DNA from: Bacillota bacterium
GTDB taxonomy: Bacteria > Bacillota > Clostridia > Oscillospirales > Ruminococcaceae
Direction: 5' to 3'
DNA length: 64,000 nt
Assembly (NCBI GenBank): GCA_023433405.1
Contig: JAEZCT010000050.1
Location: forward strand, 62,001 to 126,000
A program made the position numbers and the translations under genes. The notes under the pieces are model-generated. The model saw only the letters and a program-made list of their open reading frames with translations. It did not search any database and was not told where the DNA came from. Shown here one piece after another: positions 26,502-35,275 of this stretch (position 1 is the first letter of the stretch; every line of letters starts with the position of its first letter).

Positions 26502-26981
26502 ATGCCGGTAGAAACGGTAAGGGCCTATCTTGACCAGTTTGGAAGGGGCTCGGATATTTTAGAGTTTGAGGTTTCCAGTGCGACGGTTGCGCTCGCCGCC
26601 GAGGCGGTGGGGGTTATTCCGGCACGCATTGCGAAAACCTTGTCGTTTGCCAGGGAGGAGGGGTGCATCCTAGTGGTCGCGGCAGGAGACGCGCGCATTG
26701 ACAACGCAAAATTCAAGTCGCAGTTTGGGTTAAAGGCGAAGATGCTGGCGCCCGAGGACGCCCTGCGCCTGACCGGTCACGCGGTGGGGGGCGTCTGCCC
26801 CTTCGCACTGGACAGCACAGCCTGTCAGGTGTATTTGGATGAATCCCTGCGCCGTTTTGAGACGGTATACCCGGCGGCAGGCAGCGCAAGCTCCGCGATT
26901 CGGCTGACGTGTGAGGAGCTTCGGGAGTACTCCCGCGCCGCGGCGTGGGTGGATGTGTGCAAGGACTGGCAGAAAGAGTGA
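26502..26981 (+). CDS. YbaK/EbsC-family aminoacyl-tRNA deacylase
   Basis: 159 residues. The fold is that of the ProRS editing domain, which clears mischarged tRNA in trans. Seen here: ARIAKTLSF (Lys near 48), ILVVAAGDARIDNAKFK, and AVGGVCPFAL near 97-106, the family's GxxPF-type loop. Length is typical. Exact specificity (Cys-tRNAPro or another) is not readable. Monocistronic, with its own promoter and a strong terminator at 27123. Confidence 0.88.
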   Translation: MPVETVRAYLDQFGRGSDILEFEVSSATVALAAEAVGVIPARIAKTLSFAREEGCILVVAAGDARIDNAKFKSQFGLKAKMLAPEDALRLTGHAVGGVCPFALDSTACQVYLDESLRRFETVYPAAGSASSAIRLTCEELREYSRAAAWVDVCKDWQKE

Positions 26982-27122
26982 AATCGCAGATATAAACCCA
27001 AGAAAAAGCCCTTATGCTAAAGCTTTTTACCTGATCTTGCTGCTCCGCTCAAGCGGATATTTCGGATAGGCCCGAAAAGTATAATAATTTTGCCGTCCCA
27101 ATTATTACTGCCGCAAAAGCAA

Positions 27123-27169
27123 AAAACGCGCTTTGAGTAAGGTCGCGGACCTTACTCAAAGCGCGTTTT
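27123..27169. terminator. perfect 22-bp bidirectional terminator
   Basis: AAAACGCGCTTTGAGTAAGG plus TC pairs perfectly with its reverse complement around GCG. A-rich and T-rich flanks serve both the YbaK-like gene and the DUF3810 gene, which converge here. Confidence 0.88.
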
Positions 27170-27182
27170 CATGTCAAAGCAG

Positions 27183-28286
27183 CTAAACCAGATTATTCTC
27201 AGCCCGGTACTCGGCGAGCAGCAGGTCGACGATTCGCCCGTAGCTTTGCACCCCGTCGGTTTGGTTGTTTGCCTTTAGATATGTGTCGTTGATGGTGGCG
27301 GAGACCTGGCTGACCGCACCCTCGTAGCGTGCCCAATAGCTGTTGTAATAGGCGTAGTCCGCCTTAATGCGGTCGTTTATCTTCGTATACAGCTCGTTAT
27401 ACGCGGTCTTATCCGCCTTATACAGCGCGTTTAAGGAAAACAACAGGGCATGAAGCGTGCCGGAATAGTTAAAATCTGGGTTATCAGAGCCCTTGCAGGC
27501 CAGGTAGGAGATAAAGTTTGCCTCATCCTCCGACATATAGCCCCGCTGGTGCGCAAGCTCATGGCACATGGTGGCGGGAAGGTAAAAGTCGGGGATATCT
27601 ATGTTGACATTCGCCTCAAAGGTGTAGGGAAAATACACACCCGATATGTTGGAATAGGACATGGCGGAAGAGAGAAGTACCGGTTTTGGGGGAGCATACA
27701 GCCCCCGCATAAAGGGGTATTGCTTGCTTATGCTCTTCATTGCCGCTACCGCATGCTGGGCGGTTTCGGGATATTCGGAGGAGAGTACGGTTACCCCCGC
27801 CTCATCCGCCTCCACCAGCTTGGACTGCTTGTTGGCGATGGTCACCAGCTGGCTGCAAAGAGCGGTCAGCTCCTCGGTGGAGGATTCGCGCACGGTAAGG
27901 TTTGCCGCGGCCGCGAAGGGCTCGCGGTAGTAGTTGAGCCCGCACAAAAACACAAAGCCTGCATACAGTACCGCCGCAATCACACACAGGTTAACAAAGT
28001 AGGTATATACGGCGTAGAAGCGCCTCCCCTTGGCTGTGGCAATGCGGTAAACGGTATGTGTGGTGTATATAAGCAGGGCAATGATTCCCGCAACAAGGAA
28101 CAATTCACCGATGGAAAAGGGCAGAAGCCCCGTAAGGGAGGCGATGGCAGGGGAGAGAATGCCGTACACAGACAGGGAATAATACTGCTCCACAAGTTCC
28201 GGAAATCTTGCGGCCCAGATGACTGCGGCGGCAGCAAGCGGCAGAAGCAGCAGCAGAACAAGCCTCTTTAACCCATATCTCGGCAT
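27183..28286 (-). CDS. DUF3810 protein, putative membrane zinc metallopeptidase
   Basis: 367 residues. Three N-terminal membrane helices (about 8-26, 38-72, 95-117) precede a soluble domain. The HELAH motif in TMCHELAHQRGYMSEDEANF (about 243-260) gives a HExxH-type zinc site with a downstream Glu. AAGGAGG stands 9 bases before the ATG. Members of DUF3810 are widespread in Clostridia without a known substrate. It ends just after a strong terminator shared with the YbaK-like gene. Confidence 0.85.
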   Translation of the reverse strand: MPRYGLKRLVLLLLLPLAAAAVIWAARFPELVEQYYSLSVYGILSPAIASLTGLLPFSIGELFLVAGIIALLIYTTHTVYRIATAKGRRFYAVYTYFVNLCVIAAVLYAGFVFLCGLNYYREPFAAAANLTVRESSTEELTALCSQLVTIANKQSKLVEADEAGVTVLSSEYPETAQHAVAAMKSISKQYPFMRGLYAPPKPVLLSSAMSYSNISGVYFPYTFEANVNIDIPDFYLPATMCHELAHQRGYMSEDEANFISYLACKGSDNPDFNYSGTLHALLFSLNALYKADKTAYNELYTKINDRIKADYAYYNSYWARYEGAVSQVSATINDTYLKANNQTDGVQSYGRIVDLLLAEYRAENNLV

Positions 28287-28692
28287 ATAAGCTTCCTCCT
28301 TGGATACTCTATGTCGTGCAATAAATTCCGCATAAATTCATAGCGCCGAAGAAAGGCGGTCACTATACTCTCAAGGCAGTCCTATACGGTTAGGGAGTGC
28401 GAGGAGCATACCGGAATTTGGTCAAAACGCCATTAAGACTGCGAAAGATTAGGAAGCCTCCGCCTCCCGAACCAATCTTCTGTCACAAAACAAAGCTGAC
28501 TATTTACATTGTACTCTATTGGGGATATAAAAAGCTATTGCGCAAATATGACAAAATAATGTCTGATTCTTTGACGAACGGTGTACGCGATTGGCGTTTA
28601 ACCAAAAAAAATTCCTGTTAAGCACATAGGGCAGGTCTTATTGCGGCAGATTGCAGATAATTGGTTTTAGTACCGCTCAATCCTTATGCATA
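28287..28692. other. gene-free 406-bp spacer
   Basis: Between the DUF3810 gene start and the end of the P-type ATPase gene (both minus strand). A 74-codon plus-strand frame is present but shows no ribosome site and no protein-like composition. No hairpin stands out. Confidence 0.4.
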
Positions 28693-31335
28693 TTACATTT
28701 CACCGCGCCGGGCAATCAGGTCGCCTAAATGGGTGGGAAGCTTAAAAAGATCCAACATAAGCCCCAAAACAAGCGCAATTGCCGCTGAAAACGCCCAATG
28801 CACCACGCTGACGGGAGGGATGTTAAGCAGCCTGCTTGTCCATGGGTAAAACCCGGCGGCTATGGCGACGATGGAGGTAAACAATGCGCACAGGTTAAAC
28901 GACGCGTTATTGAACAGACCCAGTGACAGGGAGGGCTTGCGCAGGGACCGGGATGCGGAGGCAAGGGCAAGCTGCCCGAAGGTAAGTGCCGCGAAGCTCA
29001 TGGCAACACCCGCCTCCACGGAGGGATCCATCAGGTCGGTAATAAACAGATGACTGCCCACCTCGTATGCCGCCATGGTCAGCGCGGCGGTCAAAAGCCC
29101 GCGCATAACGGCACGCGAAAGCTCCACCGGCTGCAGTAAAAACAGGGGGTTGCCCTCCAAAGGGCGCGTTGTCCGCCGCTCCGGCGGCTCGCTGCCTAAG
29201 GCAAGCGCAAACAGCGGCGCGATTAAAAAGTTAATTAAAAGCACCTGGGGCATTTGCAGCAGGCCGGTCTGGCGCATTACCAGCGCACCGGCTGCCGAGA
29301 ACAGCAGCGCAAGGCAGCAGGTAATCAGGTACCCGGCCGATTTGGTCAGGTTTTCCGCCGAGGCTCGCCCCTCCCGCACCGCGGTAAGCGCGGTAAGCAG
29401 ACCGCCGTCCGTTACCAGCAGGTCGGCGGAGTTTTTTAGGGCCTCGCTGGTGCAATCCTCCATACACACGCCAATATCCGCCGCCTCTACGGCGGGAACA
29501 TCGCTCATGCCGCCGCCAAAGGCCATTACGGTGTGGTGACGGTGCTGCAGGGCGCGTATGACGCGGGCCTTATCCTGCGGACCCACCCTGGCGTAAACCC
29601 GCAGGGTTTCCACCACGGCGTACAGCTCCTCGTCGGTAAACAGCGCAAGCTCCGCGCCGGTTATCGCCTGCTTCTCATCCTCCAAAATCCCAAGCTGGCG
29701 GGCAAGCGCGCAGGCGGTTTGCACATGGTCGCCGGTAAGCATCACAGGGCTTACGTTCGCAGCCGCGCAGGCCTTTACCAGGTCGGCGGCATCCTCTCGC
29801 AGGGGGTCATCCAGACCAATCAGCCCCGCCAGGGTCAGCTCGTTCTCAAGCTCCGCCTCCACCAAGCGGTTGGGGAGAAAGGCAAGGGGCTTAAACGCTA
29901 CGGCAATTACCCGCAAGCCCTTGCCGCTCATCATTTCATGCGCGCGCTCCGCTTTATCGAGCGGGCCTTTGGTACACATATGGCTCAGTACATCGTAGCC
30001 GCCCTTTACAACGGCTACCGGCGCGCCGCCTATCATGTGAATAGTGGTCAGCCGCATACGGTTGGGTGAATTTGGGATTACCCCGATGCGCGGGAAGCCC
30101 TCGGAGAGCTTGTCCTTGCGCATTCCGTTGCGCATGGCGGCCTCCAAAATCGCGGTTTCCGAGGGGCTGCCAACATGGCGTTCCTCGCCGTTTTCATAAA
30201 CAATAGAGGCATCGTTGCACAGGGCCGCCAGCTTAATAAGCGCAAGAATGTTGCCACCGAGCATGGCGTTAAGGGGGGTCATACGTCCGCCCGCCCACAG
30301 GGTATGCACCTCGGTGCGGTTTTGCGTGAGTACGCCGTTTTTTTCGGTGCAAAGCAGCGTAACATGCCCAAGCGTCTCAAGGCTGCCCGTTTTTTTTATG
30401 ACAGAAGCCTTGGCGGCAAGCCGCCTGGCTCCAAAGCGCAGGATTGCGGCACTGGTAAGCGACAGCCCCGCGGGCAGTGCGCCAACCGCCATAATAAGCC
30501 CCCACGCCCAAAACTCCGCCGATGAAATGCCGTTGTAGGAGGAATAAACGCCGGTGGCGATTATTGCAAGCGCCGTAAAGACGGTGGAGAGAAGCCCAAG
30601 CCGGGAGAGTGCCTTGCTTACGGGCAGCATCCGCGCCGGGTCTCTTTTCTGGGAGGCGAGTATGTGTCCGATCTCCGACTGCATACCGGTGGCAACCACC
30701 ACGGCGCAGGCGGCGCCGGTGACGACATAGCAGCCCATATGTATCATATTCACACGGTCGGCCAGGGGGGTGTTTTCGGGCAGTGATTTCTCCGCGCGCT
30801 TAAGCACCGGCGCATCCTGCCCCGTGAGCGCCGCTTCGTCACAGGTAAGGGTTTCGCAGCTCATCAGGCGCGCGTCCGCCGGGATGCGGTCGCCCTCCTC
30901 GAGCAAAATAATATCCCCCGGCACCAACTCGCCCGCAGGCAGCTGGCACACCTGCCCGGCGCGCACCGCCTTTGCGGAGGGCGCTGCAAGACCCGAATAC
31001 TGGCGTAAGGGCTGCTGGGCGTCGTAGTTTAAAAAGGCGCCGATAAGCAGGTTTGCCACCACCCACGCGCCGAGCACGACCACCCAGAGCCAGTGCGCGG
31101 CACCCATACAATATTGAATGAGTGAAAACAAAAAAACGCAAAGCGCGTTTACGTTGAGCGCGCTGCGCAGCTCTTGGGCCACAAAACGGCTGAACGGGGT
31201 CTTCGAGGGCTCAATAATCTCGTTTCTTCCAAACTTCTGCCGCAGGATATCGCAGCGGTAATCCACCAGTCCGGCGCGTTCATCGGTTCCGTAGGTTTTA
31301 CAAAGTTGGGAGACCTTAATGCTGTGAAAATTCAT
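28693..31335 (-). CDS. P-type ATPase-like protein lacking catalytic residues
   Basis: 880 residues with the full P2-type cation ATPase layout: N-terminal cation_ATPase_N-like region, ten or so membrane helices, actuator, P and N domains. Every core motif is altered. TGES reads TGQD (171-174), PEGL reads PAGL (288-291), the phosphorylation site DKTGTLT reads EKNGVLT (331-337, acceptor Asp now Glu), and GDGVND reads GGGMSD (607-612). The MLTGD motif (near 532-536), a KGG version of KGA and DDPLRE are kept. The frame is open throughout, so this is a full-length pseudoenzyme rather than a broken gene. A transport cycle by phosphoenzyme is unlikely; a binding or regulatory role is an inference. 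Confidence 0.85.
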   Translation of the reverse strand: MNFHSIKVSQLCKTYGTDERAGLVDYRCDILRQKFGRNEIIEPSKTPFSRFVAQELRSALNVNALCVFLFSLIQYCMGAAHWLWVVVLGAWVVANLLIGAFLNYDAQQPLRQYSGLAAPSAKAVRAGQVCQLPAGELVPGDIILLEEGDRIPADARLMSCETLTCDEAALTGQDAPVLKRAEKSLPENTPLADRVNMIHMGCYVVTGAACAVVVATGMQSEIGHILASQKRDPARMLPVSKALSRLGLLSTVFTALAIIATGVYSSYNGISSAEFWAWGLIMAVGALPAGLSLTSAAILRFGARRLAAKASVIKKTGSLETLGHVTLLCTEKNGVLTQNRTEVHTLWAGGRMTPLNAMLGGNILALIKLAALCNDASIVYENGEERHVGSPSETAILEAAMRNGMRKDKLSEGFPRIGVIPNSPNRMRLTTIHMIGGAPVAVVKGGYDVLSHMCTKGPLDKAERAHEMMSGKGLRVIAVAFKPLAFLPNRLVEAELENELTLAGLIGLDDPLREDAADLVKACAAANVSPVMLTGDHVQTACALARQLGILEDEKQAITGAELALFTDEELYAVVETLRVYARVGPQDKARVIRALQHRHHTVMAFGGGMSDVPAVEAADIGVCMEDCTSEALKNSADLLVTDGGLLTALTAVREGRASAENLTKSAGYLITCCLALLFSAAGALVMRQTGLLQMPQVLLINFLIAPLFALALGSEPPERRTTRPLEGNPLFLLQPVELSRAVMRGLLTAALTMAAYEVGSHLFITDLMDPSVEAGVAMSFAALTFGQLALASASRSLRKPSLSLGLFNNASFNLCALFTSIVAIAAGFYPWTSRLLNIPPVSVVHWAFSAAIALVLGLMLDLFKLPTHLGDLIARRGEM

Positions 31336-31919
31336 GGCGTTTCCCCCTTTTTATGCGGGAAGCATCTTTCCGGCGCGTGAAACCGGCTCATACGAACCCC
31401 GTTACACATACAGCTAGAAGCGCAAACAAAAGTCGCGGCAAAAGGCATTGCCGCCTCACGGTTTTTTCTTGAGGTATGAGTCCTGCTGCTTTGTGCCGTT
31501 ATAAAACGAGAACTGTACCAACTAATTTTAGTCTTGCAAGTTTACACACACGGGAATTTAATATATAATATGTCAGAACGGTCAAAACCGGGGAGAAGGC
31601 GGACAAAAACCGGCAATGCAGGCGATGTTTCAGCGAGTACGCTGAAAAAAAGCGGAAAAGTGTTTGTCTGGTTTTTGGCAATGACCGCATTAATTAGTAT
31701 ATCGCGTTGCGGGTGCGATTGCAAGGGATGCACAGGGCGGTCGTCGGAATACATCTGCGAAATTTCCTCGCGCGGCTTTCGGCGCACGATTTTTCCCGGT
31801 TTCGCTTAAACGGATGGAACGCGTTTTTTATAATATAAGTAAAAGGGCTTACAGAATGCGGAATGCTTAAATTGCCCTTAATGTTATTTACGCCGCGAAG
31901 CGGCGAGATGGAGGCAGGC
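31336..31919. other. gene-free 584-bp divergent spacer
   Basis: Between the P-type ATPase-like gene and the phosphohexomutase. It holds a small hairpin, CGGCAAAAGGCATTGCCG, near 31434-31452. A 91-codon plus-strand frame (31534-31809) has Cys-rich, low-quality composition and no ribosome site, so I do not call it. Confidence 0.4.
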
Positions 31920-33635
31920 GTGGATGTTATGAAGCTGTATGAAGAATGGAAAGGACAAACCCTTTCCGACCCCGACCTTACCCGGGAGCTTGCGGAGATT
32001 GCCCCAGACCCCACGGCGATTACCGAGCGGTTTTACCGGGAGCTTGAGTTTGGTACGGGTGGCATTCGCGGCGTGCTGGGTGCCGGCACCAACCGCATGA
32101 ACGTTTATACCATCGGGCGCGCAACACAGGGCCTTGCAAACTACCTGACGGCGCGCTGCAAAAGCCCCTCCGCGGCAATCGCCTACGATTCCCGCAACAA
32201 AAGCGAGCTGTTTGCGCGCCACGCGGCGTGTGTATTGGCTGCAAACGGTATTAAGGTATACCTTTACCCAAGCCTTGCACCCACCCCAATGCTCTCCTTT
32301 GCCGTGCGTGCCAAGGGCTGCGACACGGGTATTATCGTAACCGCGTCCCACAACCCGGCAAAGTATAATGGCTACAAGGTATACGACAATCAGGGCTGCC
32401 AAATAGGGCCTGAGGTTGCCGACGTGGTGCTGGCCGAGATAGAAAAGGTGGACTATTTTACCGGTGTGCGCACCGCCGATTTTAAAGAGATGTTGGCTAA
32501 CGGCGGCATCTGTATGCTGGGGCAGGATGTTTACGAGGCGTATTACCGCAACGTACTTGCCCAGCAGGTAAACCCCGGCCTGTGCGCAAACGCCGGCTTT
32601 AGGCTGGTGTATTCCCCCCTTAACGGCGCGGGAAATGTCCCCGTGCGCGAGGTGCTCGAACGCATTGGCATCTCGGAGGTAACCGTCGTGCCGGAGCAGG
32701 AGATGCCGGACGGCAACTTCACCACCTGCCCCTACCCAAACCCCGAGATGAAGGAGGCCCTGGCGCTGGGAATTGCGCTCAGTGAAAAGCTGGGTGCCGA
32801 CATGCTGCTGGCCACCGACCCGGACTGCGACCGCGTGGGCATTGCGGTGCGGGGGAAAAAAGGCATGGAGCTGTTTACCGGCAACGAGGTGGGTGCGCTT
32901 TTGCTCGAATACCTGTGTGTTTGCCGCACGGCAAACAAAACCATGCCCGAACAGCCGGTAGCGGTAAAAACAATTGTTACCACCGAGCTTGCGGCAAGGA
33001 TTGCAGAGAGCTACGGCGTGGAGCTGCGCAATGTTCTGACCGGCTTTAAGTTTATAGGGGAACAGATTGCGCTATTGGAGGGTGAGGGCAAGCCGGAACG
33101 CTACCTCTTTGGCTTCGAGGAAAGCTATGGGTATCTTGCGGGGACCTATGTGCGGGATAAGGACGCGGTGGTTGCCTCCATGCTCATCTGCGAGATGGCG
33201 GCATACTACAAGACAAAGGGAAAAACTCTGTTGGATGTGCGTGCGGCGATGTATGAGAAATACGGGCAATATGTCAACGTCATACAAAACTTTGAGTGCG
33301 AGGGCAAAAGCGGCATGGAGCGCATGAACGAGATTATGAGCGAACTGCGCCAAAACCCGCCCGCGCAGGTTAACGGCCGCAAGGTTGTGCGCACCGCGGA
33401 TTATCTTTTGAGCGTGGAGCGCGACCTTATAAAGGGCGCCGAGTCTCCAATCACGCTGCCCAAGTCCAACGTGCTTTCCTACTTTATAGAGGACGGCGGT
33501 TCGTTTATAGTCCGCCCGTCGGGCACCGAGCCTAAGATTAAGGTTTACCACACCAATACCGCCCCCACCAAGACGGAGGCAGAGGCGGCAAGCGCCGCCC
33601 AGCGCGAGACCGTAACCAAGCTGCTGGGCTTTTAG
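31920..33635 (+). CDS. phosphoglucomutase/phosphomannomutase
   Basis: About 572 residues, alpha-D-phosphohexomutase superfamily, interconverting hexose 1- and 6-phosphates in the cytosol. Features: the GTGGIRGVLGAGTNRMN start, the phosphoserine loop TASHNPAKYNGYKVY, the metal loop DPDCDRVG, the sugar-binding FGFEESYGYLAG and the phosphate-binding RPSGTEPKIKVYH near the end. This long form matches the PgcA (B. subtilis) type. Start is uncertain: GGAGG is 5 bases before a GTG at 31920 and 14 before an ATG at 31929. Confidence 0.93.
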   Translation: MDVMKLYEEWKGQTLSDPDLTRELAEIAPDPTAITERFYRELEFGTGGIRGVLGAGTNRMNVYTIGRATQGLANYLTARCKSPSAAIAYDSRNKSELFARHAACVLAANGIKVYLYPSLAPTPMLSFAVRAKGCDTGIIVTASHNPAKYNGYKVYDNQGCQIGPEVADVVLAEIEKVDYFTGVRTADFKEMLANGGICMLGQDVYEAYYRNVLAQQVNPGLCANAGFRLVYSPLNGAGNVPVREVLERIGISEVTVVPEQEMPDGNFTTCPYPNPEMKEALALGIALSEKLGADMLLATDPDCDRVGIAVRGKKGMELFTGNEVGALLLEYLCVCRTANKTMPEQPVAVKTIVTTELAARIAESYGVELRNVLTGFKFIGEQIALLEGEGKPERYLFGFEESYGYLAGTYVRDKDAVVASMLICEMAAYYKTKGKTLLDVRAAMYEKYGQYVNVIQNFECEGKSGMERMNEIMSELRQNPPAQVNGRKVVRTADYLLSVERDLIKGAESPITLPKSNVLSYFIEDGGSFIVRPSGTEPKIKVYHTNTAPTKTEAEAASAAQRETVTKLLGF

Positions 33636-33739
33636 TCGGGTGCCGTTTTACGGCGGCGAAAACCGGGCAACTTATACAGTTGACATTTAAAATGCGATGT
33701 GTTAACATACTACTTGTCAAATTGGGAACGAATGCCCCG

Positions 33740-33860
33740 CTGTTTTGCCGCGGGCGTATTTGACCGATAGTATTTTAAAGCGCAAGGACAGATTCTGCTT
33801 CGCTGTCTGTCGACATTTGCGCGGGTTCTCACGGAGAATCCTAGGTGCTGCGGGGCGGAT
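33740..33860 (+). promoter_or_regulatory. structured leader of rpmE
   Basis: Two nested hairpins lie upstream of the L31 gene: GCGCAA...TTGCGC enclosing GGACAG...CTGTC at about 33779-33823, then GGTTCTC ACG GAGAATCC at about 33825-33842, just before the ribosome site. They might be an autoregulatory leader or a processed terminator remnant. No known class was recognised. Confidence 0.4.
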
Positions 33861-33874
33861 TGGAGGGTATTATT

Positions 33875-34081
33875 GTGAAGAACGGCATTCATCCTGATTA
33901 CAAACCCACCACGATTACCTGTGCGTGCGGTAATGTCATCGAAACAGCTTCAACCAAAGAGAATATTCGCGTTGAAATTTGCTCAAAGTGCCATCCCTTT
34001 TTTACCGGCAAGCAGAAGCTGGTGGATTCGGGCGGGCGCGTGGATCGCTTCAACAAGCGTTTTGGACGTGACGGCAAATAG
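33875..34081 (+). CDS. rpmE: 50S ribosomal protein L31
   Basis: 68 residues from a GTG start with GGAGGG 8 bases upstream. The MKNGIHPDY start is typical. Four Cys are present: CAC near 16-18 and CSKC near 37-40, the zinc-binding C+ form of L31. The C-terminus GGRVDRFNKRFGRDGK fits. It ends in a hairpin at 34138. Confidence 0.95.
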   Translation: MKNGIHPDYKPTTITCACGNVIETASTKENIRVEICSKCHPFFTGKQKLVDSGGRVDRFNKRFGRDGK

Positions 34082-34137
34082 TCCCAAACCGAATTGGGTC
34101 GCTTTATGGCCAAACGGTAACGACGAATTGGCTTTGC

Positions 34138-34169
34138 TTAGGCGGTGTGGGTAACACCGCCTAATTTTC
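34138..34169 (+). terminator. terminator of rpmE
   Basis: 11-bp arms TTAGGCGGTGT and ACACCGCCTAA around GGGTA, followed by TTTTCATT. Confidence 0.75.
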
Positions 34170-34246
34170 ATTCGCGAATTAAGGGCGGTTAAAACAGCAC
34201 GGCGGATAGTTCCCCGGTGCTTTTCTGCCGTTTCTTTCTTATACTT

Positions 34247-34286
34247 ATACTAGCCGTTTTAAATTCGAGGGGATTAGCGTTATACT
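34247..34286. repeat. possible remnant of the interspersed element
   Basis: TATACTAGCCGTTTTAAA and TTCGAGGGGATTAGCG then TTATACTA look like the two ends of the family joined with the centre deleted. Match is weak. Confidence 0.35.
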
Positions 34287-34402
34287 ATGACCCATTAATG
34301 ATTTAGTTTAAGTCAAGGCCTTGATATTTGCGTTTTGACGCGGGGTTCTTACTGCGTTTACCACACTGTTCTAGAAATAGTTTTACATCAAGGGGATAAG
34401 GC

Positions 34403-35020
34403 ATGGGCTATCGTACCATACGCGAGCCGGCGCAGGATGAGTTTACCGAGCAGCGCTCCCGCTTTATCGGTGCCATTGCGCCGGTGAACACAGAGGAGGA
34501 GGCACTCGCCTTTCTGGCCAAAATTCGGGGCGCGCACCGGGATGCCCGACATCATGTGTTTGCCTTTGTACTGAAAAGCGGGGTGCGCCGCTGTTCCGAC
34601 GACGGAGAGCCTCAGGGTACCGGCGGAGTGCCGACGCTTGAGGTGCTGCTGCGCGAAGGGCTCGCGGATGTGGCGGTAGTGGTTACCCGTTACTTCGGCG
34701 GCATTCTGCTGGGTGCGGGTGGACTTGTACGCGCGTATTCCCACGCCGCAAAGCTTGCGGTGGACGCCGCGCAGCCAATGACCATGAGCGACTGCGCCAT
34801 AGTGCGCGTGGATATGGCGTACAGCTGGTACGGCGCGGTGCAGCGCCTTATGCCGGCATACAACGCGAGGGTGCGCGAAAGTGATTTTGGCGAACGGGTG
34901 AGGCTTGAGCTTTTATTGCGCGCCGAGCGGGTGCAGCCGTTCCTTGCGGCCCTTGTGGAGTTAAGCGCAAACGCCATAGTCACCGAGCAGGTTTGTGAGC
35001 TGATGGCGGAGCTTGAGTAG
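34403..35020 (+). CDS. IMPACT/YigZ (UPF0029) family protein
   Basis: 205 residues. N-terminal UPF0029 domain with FTEQRSRFIGAIAPVN, then DARHHVFAF, the signature CSDDGEPQGTGGVPTLEVLLREGL (about 68-90) and VVVTRYFGGILLGAGGLVRAYSHAA (about 95-118), then a DUF1949-like C-terminal domain. Family members bind RNA or translation factors; the bacterial role is unclear. AAGGGGATAAGG precedes the ATG. Confidence 0.92.
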   Translation: MGYRTIREPAQDEFTEQRSRFIGAIAPVNTEEEALAFLAKIRGAHRDARHHVFAFVLKSGVRRCSDDGEPQGTGGVPTLEVLLREGLADVAVVVTRYFGGILLGAGGLVRAYSHAAKLAVDAAQPMTMSDCAIVRVDMAYSWYGAVQRLMPAYNARVRESDFGERVRLELLLRAERVQPFLAALVELSANAIVTEQVCELMAELE

Positions 35021-35036
35021 AATCCCTGGCAAATGG

Positions 35037-35098
35037 AATACTATTCTCCTCAAAAAGTGCAGAATTGCAGATAATTTTTAAATAAATTGGATATTAGT
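35037..35098. repeat. interspersed palindromic element, short copy
   Basis: AATACTATTCTCCTC, AAAAAGTGCAGAATTG at left and AAATTGGATATTAGTATA at right: both family ends are clear, but only about 62 bp long. Confidence 0.65.
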
Positions 35099-35275
35099 AT
35101 AAAACACAGTGCGGTACGCGCGCCAAGACGTTAAAAATCAAATTTTTTATATTAAAAATTATCTGAAAATCTTAAAGGATTTTTCTCGTTTATATTGTAT
35201 AATAGGTAAGACAAGCAATAATATAACCTGTTACATAGGACAGACGGCGCGAAACGCGCGTGGGAGCTTAACGCC

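Noticed and set aside
28397..28621. 74-codon plus-strand frame in a spacer
   Set aside because: Basic, low-complexity product with no start signal or relatives I recognise.
28693..31335. Sequencing error or frameshift as the cause of the altered P-type ATPase motifs
   Set aside because: The frame is open for 880 codons and the four changed motifs lie in distinct places, each by several base changes.
31534..31809. 91-codon plus-strand frame, Cys-rich C-terminus
   Set aside because: No ribosome site, odd composition, overlaps minus-strand frames of equal quality; not supported as a gene.
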